In this document: piece by piece, positions 45,344-53,910 of the stretch | Position numbering within the stretch: the stretch's first letter is position 1 | How the letters are laid out: the number at the start of each line of letters is the position of its first letter | From: Streptomyces sp. I05A-00742 | GTDB lineage: Bacteria > Actinomycetota > Actinomycetes > Streptomycetales > Streptomycetaceae | Assembly (NCBI RefSeq): GCF_013055795.1 | Contig: NZ_JABETO010000004.1 | Location: 62,001-126,000 of the forward strand | Reading direction: 5' to 3' | DNA length: 64,000 nucleotides | The notes under the pieces: generated by a model | Seen by the model: the letters and a program-made list of their open reading frames with translations, nothing else | What the model was told of the DNA's origin: nothing | Database searches by the model: none | Position numbers and translations under genes: made by a program

Positions 45344-45946
45344 TCATGCTGCGGCGCCCCCTGCGAGGGCGAGGAGAGTTCGCACCTGTTCGCGGGCATG
45401 GCCGATGGGGTCCGGGAAGATGTGCAGGCCGTGGGCGACGAGCGCCCCTTCGTGAAGCAGCATGAGCGTCCGGCCCAGTTGGGCGGCCCCGCCCGGGGCG
45501 ATGTCTCCGGCTAGATCGGTGAACAGGGCGAGCATCCACTCCTTTTGCCCGGTGATGATCGGGTGGGCCGGGTGGGACGGATCGCTGATCTCGGCGTGAG
45601 CGTTGACCATGCTGCACCCCTTGGAACTGTTCTTCACCGACCACGCGCGTGAGGCGTCGAAGACGGCCAGGACGCGCGCTTCCGGCGCCGGCTGTGCGGC
45701 GTCGAGGTGCTCGGCGAGGAAGGCCCGCCAGCGTTCATCACGGTCGGCGAGGTACTCCACGACGATCTGTTCCTTGGAACCGAACCGGTCGTAGAGGGTC
45801 TTCTTCGTCACCCCGGCCTCGGCGGCGATCAGGTCCACCCCGACGGCATGGATGCCGCGCTCGTAGAACAGCCTCGCGGCGGCCTCCAGAGCGCGCCGTG
45901 CGGCGGGCGTCATCGTGATCCGTCGCGGCCCCTCAGTAGTGCCCAT
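45344..45946 (-). CDS. TetR-family repressor of the EamA exporter
   Basis: A 200-residue regulator. The HTH is RALEAAARLFYERGIHAVGVD followed by AAEAGVTKKTLYDRFGSKE, here quoted in pieces. The C-terminal domain has SKGCSMVNAHAE, with a Cys that is common in the YxaF/LmrA-like group. The ATG at 45946 lies 10 bases from a repeated palindromic element, and the EamA gene is read from the other side, the standard arrangement for a repressor and its target. The acetyltransferase gene follows after 7 bases. Confidence 0.85.
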   Translation of the reverse strand: MGTTEGPRRITMTPAARRALEAAARLFYERGIHAVGVDLIAAEAGVTKKTLYDRFGSKEQIVVEYLADRDERWRAFLAEHLDAAQPAPEARVLAVFDASRAWSVKNSSKGCSMVNAHAEISDPSHPAHPIITGQKEWMLALFTDLAGDIAPGGAAQLGRTLMLLHEGALVAHGLHIFPDPIGHAREQVRTLLALAGGAAA

Positions 45947-45955
45947 ACCTCAGAA

Positions 45956-46003
45956 GTATACCGACCTGTATAGTCGGTCGATGGGTATACCGATCTGTTT
46001 AGT
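45956..46003. promoter_or_regulatory. Duplicated TetR operator
   Basis: A 19-base element GTATACCGACCTGTATAGT at 45956-45974 is repeated at 45985-46003 with two changes (29-base period). The first copy continues into GTCGGT, forming an inverted repeat with ACCGAC. The pair fills the gap between the divergent TetR and EamA genes and is the obvious repressor site. Confidence 0.75.
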
Positions 46004-46015
46004 GGAGGGTGAGGC

Positions 46016-46957
46016 GTGAACTTCCTGCTCTCGATCGCCTTCGTGATCTGCTGGAGTTCCGGGTTCATCGGAGCCGGGCTCGGCGCCGGCAGTGCGTCCG
46101 CGGTCACGATCCTCATGTGGCGCTTCCTGCCGCCGGCCGTCATCCTGATCGCCATTGCCGCCGTCACCAGAACGTCGTGGCGGGACCTCGCGGTACGGGA
46201 TGTGGCCCGGCAGGCTCTGATCGGCATGCTGTCGCAGAGCGGCTACCTGCTCACCGTCTACTACGCGATCCAACTCGGGGTCTCCAGCGGCACCACAGCC
46301 CTGATCGACGGCGTCCAGCCTCTCGTCGCCGGCGCACTTGCCGGACCGTTGCTGGGTCAGTACGTCTCACACAAGCAGTGGCTCGGCCTGTGCCTGGGGG
46401 TGAGCGGCGTCGCCATCGTCACCATGGCCGATGCCGCGGTCGGCACCGGTACGGCCTGGTGGGCCTATCTCATCCCCTTCTCCGGCATGTTCTCGCTGGT
46501 AGCGGCCACGTTCCTCGAAAGCCGCTCCCGCGCACGGGTCGCGCCCGCGGTGTCGCTGACGGTGCACTGCACCACCAGTGCCGTCATCTTCACGGCACTT
46601 GCCGTGAGCGCCGGAGCCGCGAAGCCACCCGCCGAGCTCTCATTCTGGGCAGCCATCACCTGGCTCATAGCCTTGTCGACCTTCGGCGGATACGGGCTGT
46701 ACTGGCTCATCCTGAGGCGCTCCGGAGTCACCGAGGTCAACACGCTCATGTTCCTCATGGCCCCGGTGACGGCGGTCTGGGGAGCCCTCATGCTGGGCGA
46801 ACCGTTCGGTCCGCAGACCGCTCTCGGCCTGGCCGTCGGCCTCGCGGCAGTCGTCATCGTCCATCGCGGTGACATCTCATCCACCAGAGTGTGTGCGCGG
46901 GATACGGACGCGGGCGCGGCCGCGAGGCCGGCCAAGTGCGGCGCCCGATACCCATGA
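46016..46957 (+). CDS. EamA/DMT-family exporter
   Basis: A 313-residue membrane protein with about ten hydrophobic helices in two EamA repeats. The first opens FVICWSSGFIGAGLGAG; the second carries the family end motif LMFLMAPVTAVWGALMLGEP. Members export amino acids, nucleotides or toxic metabolites. The GTG at 46016 follows GGAGGGTGAGGC. It lies directly downstream of the duplicated operator and should be induced when the TetR ligand is present. Confidence 0.87.
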   Translation: MNFLLSIAFVICWSSGFIGAGLGAGSASAVTILMWRFLPPAVILIAIAAVTRTSWRDLAVRDVARQALIGMLSQSGYLLTVYYAIQLGVSSGTTALIDGVQPLVAGALAGPLLGQYVSHKQWLGLCLGVSGVAIVTMADAAVGTGTAWWAYLIPFSGMFSLVAATFLESRSRARVAPAVSLTVHCTTSAVIFTALAVSAGAAKPPAELSFWAAITWLIALSTFGGYGLYWLILRRSGVTEVNTLMFLMAPVTAVWGALMLGEPFGPQTALGLAVGLAAVVIVHRGDISSTRVCARDTDAGAAARPAKCGARYP

Positions 46958-46986
46958 CTCCGCCCCGGCCGGCTGCCGGGGCGGAG
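46958..46986. terminator. Bidirectional hairpin terminator
   Basis: A perfect 12-bp stem (46958-46969 and 46975-46986) with a 5-base loop, starting at the base after the EamA stop codon and facing the end of the convergent secreted-protein gene. Confidence 0.8.
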
Positions 46987-47019
46987 GGAGGGGACGTACG
47001 GGGTGGGGCGGGGTCGGAC

Positions 47020-47913
47020 TCAGCCGGTGTTTGCGCGCCGGTGACGGCGGCGGAGGGCGGCGGCACCTGCCGCGAGGGCGAGTGCCGCGCCGGAACCGCC
47101 GGCGAGGAGCGGGGTGGAGGACAAGGAGTCGTCCGCCTTGTGCGAGGGGCTGGAGCCGCTGGAGTATCCCTTGGTGTCGTACTCCGAACCGGGCAGCTTG
47201 TCGGCGTAGCGGGCCTTGACCAGTTTCTGGTAGTCGCTGAGCGACATCGACGCCTGGCCGCCAAGCCCTTGCCGGGCCTGGTCGTTGAGCGGTTCGACGG
47301 TGTTGAGCTTGAGCTGGTACCAGCCGCGGATCTGGGGCTCGGTGAAGACCAGGGTGCCCACGGTGGCCTTGCCTGCGTAGGTGGCGTCGCTGTCGCCGTC
47401 GCGCACGGCGGCCAGGTGCCAGCCGCCGCCCTGGGTGGGGGCGAGCATGACGGTGGCGTTGCGGCCGTTGACGGTGGTGCTCAGCGAGGAGACCAGCTGC
47501 GTGAGCTTGACCGCCTCGGTGGGCAGTGGCTGGGAGGTGCCCGCGACGAACCCGGGGGCGATCTCGTTCAGTGCCAGCGGGTCCTTGATCGTGAAGGCCG
47601 GGAGACCCTGGCACGGCTCGGCCGTCTCGGGGATCGTCTGTACGGGCCCGCCGGTGCCGCCGCTGGGCAGCGGGGCCTTCAGGAAGCGGCAGACGGCGTT
47701 GTGGACGGCCGTGGACTTCACCGCGTCGAGGGCGGCCTGGTAGTCCGGGATGTCGGCCGGCAGCGGGTCCTTGGCCGGGGCGGCGTGGGCCGGGCAGAGG
47801 GTGGAGAGCAGTGCGGACGCGCTCAGTGCGAGGACGGTGGACAGGCGGGAGAAGCGAGAGGCCGCCCGCTTGCTGGACGTTCTGTTGCCGCTGGTGCCGC
47901 TGGTGTCGCGCAT
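47020..47913 (-). CDS. Exported, membrane-anchored protein of unknown function
   Basis: A 297-residue protein with a signal peptide (basic start, then LSTVLALSASALLSTLCPAHA) and a C-terminal hydrophobic helix (GSGAALALAAGAAAL) ending RRRHRR. It is therefore expected on the outer face of the membrane with a short cytoplasmic tail. The middle has WHLAAVRDGDSDATYAGKA and a Trp-Tyr pair near IRGWYQLKL, with no enzyme signature that I recognise. The start lies 10 bases after the stop of the papain-like protease gene, so the two are co-transcribed. It could be an inhibitor, a partner or a target of that protease. Confidence 0.7.
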   Translation of the reverse strand: MRDTSGTSGNRTSSKRAASRFSRLSTVLALSASALLSTLCPAHAAPAKDPLPADIPDYQAALDAVKSTAVHNAVCRFLKAPLPSGGTGGPVQTIPETAEPCQGLPAFTIKDPLALNEIAPGFVAGTSQPLPTEAVKLTQLVSSLSTTVNGRNATVMLAPTQGGGWHLAAVRDGDSDATYAGKATVGTLVFTEPQIRGWYQLKLNTVEPLNDQARQGLGGQASMSLSDYQKLVKARYADKLPGSEYDTKGYSSGSSPSHKADDSLSSTPLLAGGSGAALALAAGAAALRRRHRRANTG

Positions 47914-47923
47914 GTCGCCTGCC

Positions 47924-48487
47924 TTAGCGGGAGATGCCGATGCGGGAGTGGGTCCACTTGGACGAGCTGTTGCTCACGTAGTCGTTGTAGTTCCACCAGG
48001 TGTACGTGGCGGTGTCCGGCCACGGATCGGCCACGGCGATCGTGTTGTTCGACGTGTCGAAGCCGTAGACCACGTTCATGTGGCCGCCGCCGGACGTCCA
48101 TCCGATGCGGGCGCCGATCGGCCGGGCGGCCTTGACGTCGGTGTACACCTGGTTGAACGTGGCCGCGCTGTTCAGGCCCGAGCCGGGGTGGGCCATACCG
48201 AGGCTGCTCCAGGCCCTGGCCATGTCGTCGAGCGTGGCGGGCTGGTTGTTGCAGCCGTAGTAGGGCTGGGCCCGGTTGCAGAAGTCCGTCTGTGTGGAGC
48301 CGTAGCCCTGGAACTTGGCGATGGTCAGTCCGGAGGCGACCCAGCACCACTGGGTCTTCTCCTGCTTCAGCATGCTGATGGTGTCCTGGGCCGCTTCCGC
48401 GTGAGCCGTGCCTCCCGCGGCCGCGAGCAGCCCCGAGGCGGCCAGCGCGATGACCGATGCCGTGGTTCCGTACCTGAATCTGCCCAT
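47924..48487 (-). CDS. Secreted papain-like cysteine protease (C39/C70 type)
   Basis: A 187-residue protein with a signal peptide ending near AHA at residue 30. The papain-like triad is visible: Cys48 in TQWCWVASG, His136 in GGGHMNVVYG and Asp154 in VADPWPD. The QWCW context matches the AvrRpt2-like C70 group and bacterial C39-like enzymes. Further Cys residues (in DFCNRAQPYYGC) may form a disulfide. It heads a two-gene operon with the membrane-anchored protein. Its substrate is unknown. Confidence 0.8.
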   Translation of the reverse strand: MGRFRYGTTASVIALAASGLLAAAGGTAHAEAAQDTISMLKQEKTQWCWVASGLTIAKFQGYGSTQTDFCNRAQPYYGCNNQPATLDDMARAWSSLGMAHPGSGLNSAATFNQVYTDVKAARPIGARIGWTSGGGHMNVVYGFDTSNNTIAVADPWPDTATYTWWNYNDYVSNSSSKWTHSRIGISR

Positions 48488-48855
48488 GTTCCTGCCTTCC
48501 CCTGATGGGTGCGACGAGACGAGCGGGGCGATCTGGCACGGATATGACAGCGCACCGTGTCAAAGCCATATAGAGGCCCTGCAGGGATTTAACCCCTACT
48601 GATTATTTGTCGGTTTATCATGCGACTCGGGTGGGCGACGGCTGGCCTCGGGTTGCCAACGGTGCCCGGTGATCTCGTCGGTCAGCGGGTCGGCGGCGTG
48701 CGGGGCGATCCGCTGCGCGAGGCGGGCGGTGGTTGGCGGGTGGCGCTGTCCAGGGCTTCGCCCCGTCGTCCCCTCGCCCCCTTGTCCCGGAAACGGCAAC
48801 AACAGTCGCCGAAAAAGGCACGGCGACCGCAGCCTGGGGGCGGAGGTGATCGCCC
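48488..48855. other. Divergent intergenic region with A/T-rich centre
   Basis: This stretch separates the protease operon from the flavoenzyme gene. Positions 48540-48620 are clearly A/T-richer than the rest of the window and include TTATTTGTCGG, a likely promoter area. A perfect ribosome site GGAGGTGAT at 48842-48850 serves the next gene. I see no RNA gene or repeat. Confidence 0.45.
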
Positions 48856-49848
48856 ATGAGCGACATGAAGGTGCACGAGCAGGCGGCCGATGACCGCGGA
48901 TACGACGTGGTGGTGGTCGGCGGGGGCGCGGCCGGGCTCAACGCCGCGCTGGTGCTGGGACGTTCGCGCCGGCGGGTGGCGGTGGTGGACGCCGGGCGGC
49001 CGCGCAACGCGCCTGCCGCCGAGATGAGAGGGTTCCTGTCCCGCGACGGAATGTCCCCGGCGGATCTGCTGGCGGTGGGCCGGGAGGAGGCCGCCGGTTA
49101 CGGTGTGGACCTGATCAAGGGGCAGGTGGACCTGGTCGAGCGGCAGGCGGACCACATCGGCCCGGGGTTCTCCGTGCGCCTGGCGGGCGGAGCGGTGCTC
49201 GGGGCCCGCCGGGTGCTCGTGGCCACCGGGATGCGCGACGAACTGCCCGCGCTGCCCGGTGTGCGGGAGCGGTGGGGCAAGGACCTGCTGCACTGCCCGT
49301 ACTGCCACGCCTACGAGGTCCGCGACCGGCCGCTCGGGGTGCTCGGCACCCACCCGGGCTCGGTGGCGCAGGCGCTGCTGCTGCGGCAGTGGTCGGACGA
49401 CGTCGTGTACTTCCCGCACACCCTCGCGCTGTCCGAGGGCGAGCGCGAGCGGCTGGCCGCGCGTGGTGTGCGGGTCGCAGAGGGTGTGCTCAAGCGGCTG
49501 GTGGTGGACGGCGGCCGGCTGCGCGGCGTCGAACTGGTCGAGGGCAGTGTGGTCCCGCGCGAGGCGGTGTTCGTCTTCCCCCGCCCGGTGCCCCACGACG
49601 GTCTCCTGACCGGTCTGGGCTGCGCGCAGGAAGACGACGGCCGGGTGGCCACCGACCGCTCGGGCCGCACCGGCGTGCCCGGGGTCTGGGCGGTCGGCAA
49701 TGTCGCCGATCCGCGCGCGCAGGTGGTCACGGCGGCCGGCATGGGTGCGGCGGCCGCCTTCGCCATCAACCACGACCTGGTCGACGAGGAGGTCGCACGG
49801 GCCGTCGAGGACCACCGCGCGGGCCGGCTCATCCCGTCGGCGAGTTAG
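48856..49848 (+). CDS. Thioredoxin-reductase-like FAD/NAD(P) oxidoreductase
   Basis: A 330-residue flavoprotein with FAD motif VVVVGGGAAGLNAAL, a CPYC redox pair in LLHCPYCHAYE near residue 152, and the C-terminal FAD loop VPGVWAVGNVADPRAQV. The layout is that of thioredoxin reductase or of dithiol oxidases (HlmI/GliT group); the NADPH-binding motif is weak (GVLGTHPGSVAQ), which favours a dithiol-oxidase-like or reduced role. The MFS gene starts 72 bases downstream in the same direction, so a detoxification or export function is possible. Confidence 0.8.
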   Translation: MSDMKVHEQAADDRGYDVVVVGGGAAGLNAALVLGRSRRRVAVVDAGRPRNAPAAEMRGFLSRDGMSPADLLAVGREEAAGYGVDLIKGQVDLVERQADHIGPGFSVRLAGGAVLGARRVLVATGMRDELPALPGVRERWGKDLLHCPYCHAYEVRDRPLGVLGTHPGSVAQALLLRQWSDDVVYFPHTLALSEGERERLAARGVRVAEGVLKRLVVDGGRLRGVELVEGSVVPREAVFVFPRPVPHDGLLTGLGCAQEDDGRVATDRSGRTGVPGVWAVGNVADPRAQVVTAAGMGAAAAFAINHDLVDEEVARAVEDHRAGRLIPSAS

Positions 49849-49919
49849 TTCACCCGCCGCCCCTCTTCCCCACACCGTCCCCGCGACGGTCCCGCACCGG
49901 ACACAAGGAGACCTTCAGC

Positions 49920-51407
49920 ATGCCCGCAACCACCGAGGACAGCACCACCGAGCACGAACCTCCCCTTCCTGCCGGGCGCGTGGAAAGGGGAAGAAGAGCG
50001 GGACCGGCGGCGGATCACGGCGCGCCGTCGCCCCGCGCCGGACTCGGGTTCGCGGTACTCGCCGTCGTCCAGGCGACGTTGATCTTCACCATCACCCTCA
50101 TCGCGGTGCCGCTGCCGGACATCGGACGGGAGTTCGGGCTCGGGCCGTCGGATCTGGTCCTCGTCAACGCCGCCTACGGGCTGCCGTACAGCGGGCTGCT
50201 GCTGTTCGGCGGACGGCTCGCGGACCGGTACGGCGGGCGGCGGATGTTCACCACGGGGCTGGTGGTCTTCGCACTCGCCTCCGCCACGGCCGCGTTCGCC
50301 CCCGCCTTCGAGGCGCTGGTGGCGGTGCGCTTCACCCAGGGCGTCGGGGCGGCGCTGACCGCGCCGGCGGCCCTGGCGGTACTGCGCGCCCTCTTCCCCG
50401 CCCCCGCCGCGTTCGGCAGGGCGATGGCCACCTGGGGCGGGGTGTCCGTCCTCGGCGCGGCCGTGGGAACCCTCACCTCGGGGGCGGTCACCACCTGGGT
50501 GTCGTGGCGGTGGATGTTCGCCGTCCCCGTCCTCGTCGCGGTCATCGCCCTGGCCACGGCTCCGCGGCTGCTGCCGGCCGGCCCCGGCACGCCGTCCTCC
50601 GCCCGCCCGGGCCTCGACCCCGCGGGCGCCGTCCTCGCCACGCTCGGCATCTCGATCGGCAGCTATGGGCTGATCCTCAGCGGCGACCACCCTTGGGCCT
50701 CGGCCGAGGTCCTCGTCCCGCTCGCCGTCGGCGCCGCGCTGCTGGTCGCGTTCGCCGCGGTCGAACGGCGCGTCCGCGGCCCGCTACTGCCGCCCGGGTT
50801 CACGCTGGAGCCGCGCCGGTTCACCGGCCTGGCCGGAATCCTGCTGGCGGCGGCCGGCACCGGTCTGGTGACCTTCGTGCTCTCGCTCTACCTCCAGCAG
50901 CAACGCGACTGGTCACCACTGGCCACAGCGGGCGCGTTCGTCCCGTTCACCGTCGCACTGCTCGCGGTCAACTACGCGGCCGGACCGCTGGTCGGCCGAT
51001 TCGGCGCCGGCCGGGTCACCATCGCGGGTCTGGTCACCGGAGCCGCCGGGCTCGCCCTCCTCGCCGGCATCGGTCCCGAAACCTCCTACGCCCTCGGCCT
51101 GCTGCCCGGCCTCCTCCTGCTCCCGGCCGGAACCTCCCTCGTCTTCTCCGGCTCGGCCGTCCTGATCACCGCGGACGTCCCCCCGCACCAGGCCGGCCTG
51201 GCGGGCGGCGTGATGAACACCGCGATGGAACTCGGCCCCACGGTCGGCCTGGCCGCCCTGATGTCCGTCGCCGCGGCCCGCACCGACCTGATCGACGGCT
51301 ACGCCTGGGCCTTCGGCGCGGCCGGCGCCGTCTACCTCATCGCCGCCCTCGCGGCAGCCGTCCCGATGCGCGGCACACCCCTGTCCGCACCGGGTGGGCG
51401 CTCCTGA
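49920..51407 (+). CDS. MFS exporter, DHA2-like
   Basis: A 495-residue transporter. After a 35-residue hydrophilic start come about fourteen hydrophobic segments, with GGRLADRYGGRRMF between helices 2 and 3 and WRWMFAVPVLVAV near helix 6. It is expected to expel a small toxic molecule with proton exchange. The ATG at 49920 has AAGGAG 9 bases upstream. The gene probably forms a unit with the thioredoxin-reductase-like gene. Confidence 0.86.
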   Translation: MPATTEDSTTEHEPPLPAGRVERGRRAGPAADHGAPSPRAGLGFAVLAVVQATLIFTITLIAVPLPDIGREFGLGPSDLVLVNAAYGLPYSGLLLFGGRLADRYGGRRMFTTGLVVFALASATAAFAPAFEALVAVRFTQGVGAALTAPAALAVLRALFPAPAAFGRAMATWGGVSVLGAAVGTLTSGAVTTWVSWRWMFAVPVLVAVIALATAPRLLPAGPGTPSSARPGLDPAGAVLATLGISIGSYGLILSGDHPWASAEVLVPLAVGAALLVAFAAVERRVRGPLLPPGFTLEPRRFTGLAGILLAAAGTGLVTFVLSLYLQQQRDWSPLATAGAFVPFTVALLAVNYAAGPLVGRFGAGRVTIAGLVTGAAGLALLAGIGPETSYALGLLPGLLLLPAGTSLVFSGSAVLITADVPPHQAGLAGGVMNTAMELGPTVGLAALMSVAAARTDLIDGYAWAFGAAGAVYLIAALAAAVPMRGTPLSAPGGRS

Positions 51408-51831
51408 CACTTCTGCGGCACCCACCATCGGTACGTTCCGCCCGGAGCCGTGCCTGTCCTGTGGTTCTCCCGACCCCGAGCCCGGCACGCTCACCCGCGC
51501 CCCAATCACGCCTGGTTACCCGCAGATCATTGCGGTGTTCACCGGTGGTGCCGGTCGGTTGCGCGCGAGGGAGATCCGCCAGGCTCCGGACAGCGACACC
51601 GATCCCCGACACACGGAGGGGATGCGTTCGAAGCTCAAGAAGCCCGTCGCCCGCGGCATCCTGTCCGAGCCCGAGGCGGGCTTGTCCGCCCTCGCCGCGA
51701 AGCCCAGCGTGCAGCGCGAAAGTCCGTGGACGGCACCGGGCAGGGGATCGACGGGCACGCCGTCAACCGCGGCTTCGAGCGGTCCTGCTTGGTGCTGACG
51801 GGGCTGTTCCAGGACGCCGCACCGCATCGGG
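51408..51831. other. Remnant-rich intergenic stretch
   Basis: No intact gene is supported here. On the plus strand, around 51612-51720, the frame reads MRSKLKKPVARGILSEPEAG, similar to the end of short mobile-element-associated or regulator proteins I recall from Streptomyces, and it then loses sense. The remainder shows nothing recognisable. Confidence 0.35.
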
Positions 51832-52110
51832 CTATCCGTGATCGAAGAAACCTTCGTCCGCGATCGCGGAGATGGCAGATTCGATGTTCTTGCGCGTCAC
51901 ACTCGGGACCACCAGCAGGCGCCCGGCCGTGAACCGCCCGAGCCGGGCAGTTTCGTTGGTTACTGACTGCGCAAGTCGAACCGGGTCGTACACCTCGACG
52001 GCTTGCCCGCCACCGTCCCACGCGACTGTCACCTCCAGCCAGCCCTTGGCCTCCTGAATCGCCCAGTCGTACTCGTCCATGGGCTCAGGCCACTCGATCC
52101 GAAAATCCAT
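51832..52110 (-). CDS. Hypothetical protein (92 aa)
   Basis: Starts MDFRIEWPEPMDEYDWAI at the ATG at 52110, chosen over an upstream in-frame start at 52131. The protein is acidic, with a helical second half (VPSVTRKNIESAISAIADEG). Codon composition looks coding. No motif or family is recognised; size and composition fit a small cytosolic partner or immunity-type protein, but this is a guess. Confidence 0.5.
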   Translation of the reverse strand: MDFRIEWPEPMDEYDWAIQEAKGWLEVTVAWDGGGQAVEVYDPVRLAQSVTNETARLGRFTAGRLLVVPSVTRKNIESAISAIADEGFFDHG

Positions 52111-52515
52111 GACCGAAATTCTGCCCCACATACGCCTGCCGCGACGTGCGCAGCACGACAGGCGATCAGCCGCCCCTGTTGATGTGGTCCCGTGGGCTGG
52201 ACAGCACTGGTGAGCGGGGTGACCGGAACCAGGGCCCGGTGGTGTTCGTAGGGCCAGTCGTGTGTGGGTGACCCGGCCCCTCCCTATCTGTGATCGGCTC
52301 GGTACGATGCGGAGCGGTCATCGGTCGTGGACCTGTGACATCTCGTATCGATTGGTGGTGGGCTTCTGGATGGCAGCAGAAAGCTGGAAGGACGCCATCT
52401 GAGGTTTGAACAGAAGGCCGTACTCAGCCAGAGGGGCCGGCATCGACGATGCGGCTGAAGAACTGGCGGCGGTGAAGGCGTCGCTGGCCGACGGTCATCA
52501 CTCGACCCACGCACA
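52111..52515. other. Stretch without a supported gene
   Basis: Both strands show only short frames with poor coding character. The segment leads into a run of gene remnants to its right. Confidence 0.4.
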
Positions 52516-52770
52516 GGTGCCACATACGAGTACCACCGGATGCCCGACCCCCAGGCACGCCAGAACGCCCTGCGAGGAATCGAGAAGGCCGTGGCCAACG
52601 GCCAGCCCGTGCCTCTCGGCGTACAGGGGCGCGACGAGCAGGGCAACCGCGAGGGGCACGCCGTGCTCTCATAAGTCGCCCACGAAGGCGACAAGCTACA
52701 GATCTACAACCCGTGGGGCTTCACCACGTGGATCAGTGTGGATCAGTGAGGACGACTGCCGTCGCCGGTG
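52516..52770 (+). pseudogene. C-terminal remnant of a calpain/papain-like domain protein
   Basis: One frame reads EYHRMPDPQARQNALRGIE, then KAVANGQPVPLGVQG, GHAVLS, a TAA stop at 52672-52674, and LQIYNPWG after it. The catalytic-type His in EGHAV and the Asn-Pro-Trp-Gly strand resemble calpain-like cysteine protease or toxin domains. A 10-base duplication (52728-52737 and 52738-52747) breaks what would have been TWISEDD. The N-terminal part is gone. The gene is dead. Confidence 0.55.
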
Positions 52771-52846
52771 TCGTACAGGGCGAAGAGCCAGCGAGCCAAC
52801 CGCAAGCGTCGCGGAAGCAACGGCGGTCTGACAACGGCTTCACGCA

Positions 52847-52981
52847 GAGATCTACGAGCGCCGCAACGAGGCCGAACAGGCGATCAATCGGTTCAAGAAC
52901 CACCGGGCCACCACCACGTGTTATGACAAAGGCGCCTACGTCCTCCACGGCACCGTCACTACGGTCGCAATCCCGCTTTGA
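52847..52981 (+). mobile_element. 3' fragment of an IS5-family transposase
   Basis: The frame from GAG 52847 to TGA 52979-52981 reads EIYERRNEAEQAINRFKNHR followed by CYDKGAYVLHGTVT. This is the conserved C-terminal region of actinomycete IS5-family transposases (YxRRNxxERxINxLKxxR ... YDK ... HGTV). Only about 44 codons remain and I found no flanking inverted repeats, so the element is inert. Confidence 0.75.
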
Positions 52982-53007
52982 CTCAGGGGTTGAGTGGACC
53001 TGTTGTT

Positions 53008-53796
53008 TCAGTCTCCGAGGAACCACAGGTAGAGGTGTTGTCCGTCGAGAACCATCTGGCCCAGGTCCAGGAGCTCACGCGTGAACTCCTGGGTGACCAC
53101 ACCCTGCGGCAGCCGCGATAGTTCTTCAAGCAAGGTGGCCACCTGGCGGCTGTTGAAAACAGTGTCCGCATAGGGCAGCAGGTGCCCCAGCATCGGGAAC
53201 ACCGACTGGTCAAGAGCGGCCAACTCCGCTCCCCAGGCCACACCATGCTCGGATCGAGCCTCAACCCTGCCGTTCTCACTACGGACCTGCAGGTTAATCA
53301 TGCTTCGACCCCAGGGCCTCAAGCCCCCGGACAGACCCCAGGCGGTGCGATGCGTCGGGTCGGTCAGCGACTTGAACAGGTGGACATCCGCGTGGCCTCC
53401 GGGGATGCCCAGGGTTCGGCCGGTCTCGGTGTAGCCGTGGCGCTGGTAGAAACCGGGGGCCTGGAAGGTGAAGGAGGAGACGGTGATGCGATCGCAACCG
53501 CGTCGCCGTGCCTCTGTCTCGGCTGCCTGCAGGATTCTGCTGCCCCAGCCGTCTTTGCGGCTGTCCTCGCGGACCCACAACAGCTCGATGCCGCAGAGGC
53601 CGCCCCAGGTCCATGCGGCGAGTCCGCCGACCAGTTCACCCGCTTCGTCGGTGACCTTGACCGAGAGCGTGCCGCGGTCGGTCTCACCTGTGGCGGCGGT
53701 GTTGAAGGCGACCAGTTCCTCGGTCAACCGGTCGTTGAGTTGGGTATCGCGCTCGCCGGTGGTCAGAGTCGGGCCGGGGCGGTGGTCAGTTGTCAC
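53008..53796 (-). CDS. GNAT acetyltransferase fused to a second small domain
   Basis: A 262-residue protein. Residues 20-150 form a GNAT domain (VREDSRKDGWGSRILQAAE acetyl-CoA loop; APGFYQRHGYTETG). From Met166 the sequence MINLQVRSENGRVEARSEHG continues to LYLWFLGD at the end; I recall this as a separate small Streptomyces protein. The join (GGLRPWGRS) suggests that two neighbouring genes fused after loss of a stop. A start at 53301 could still make the second part alone. The substrate is unknown. Confidence 0.72.
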   Translation of the reverse strand: MTTDHRPGPTLTTGERDTQLNDRLTEELVAFNTAATGETDRGTLSVKVTDEAGELVGGLAAWTWGGLCGIELLWVREDSRKDGWGSRILQAAETEARRRGCDRITVSSFTFQAPGFYQRHGYTETGRTLGIPGGHADVHLFKSLTDPTHRTAWGLSGGLRPWGRSMINLQVRSENGRVEARSEHGVAWGAELAALDQSVFPMLGHLLPYADTVFNSRQVATLLEELSRLPQGVVTQEFTRELLDLGQMVLDGQHLYLWFLGD

Positions 53797-53910
53797 GGCG
53801 CGGAGTATGTCAGTGCGTCCGGCTCCGCGGCACGGGATTAATCACCGCCTTGATCCGTCTTCTCAACTCGGCTTGGTGGAACTGAGGGTGGGCCACTATT
53901 GCCGCTGCTG

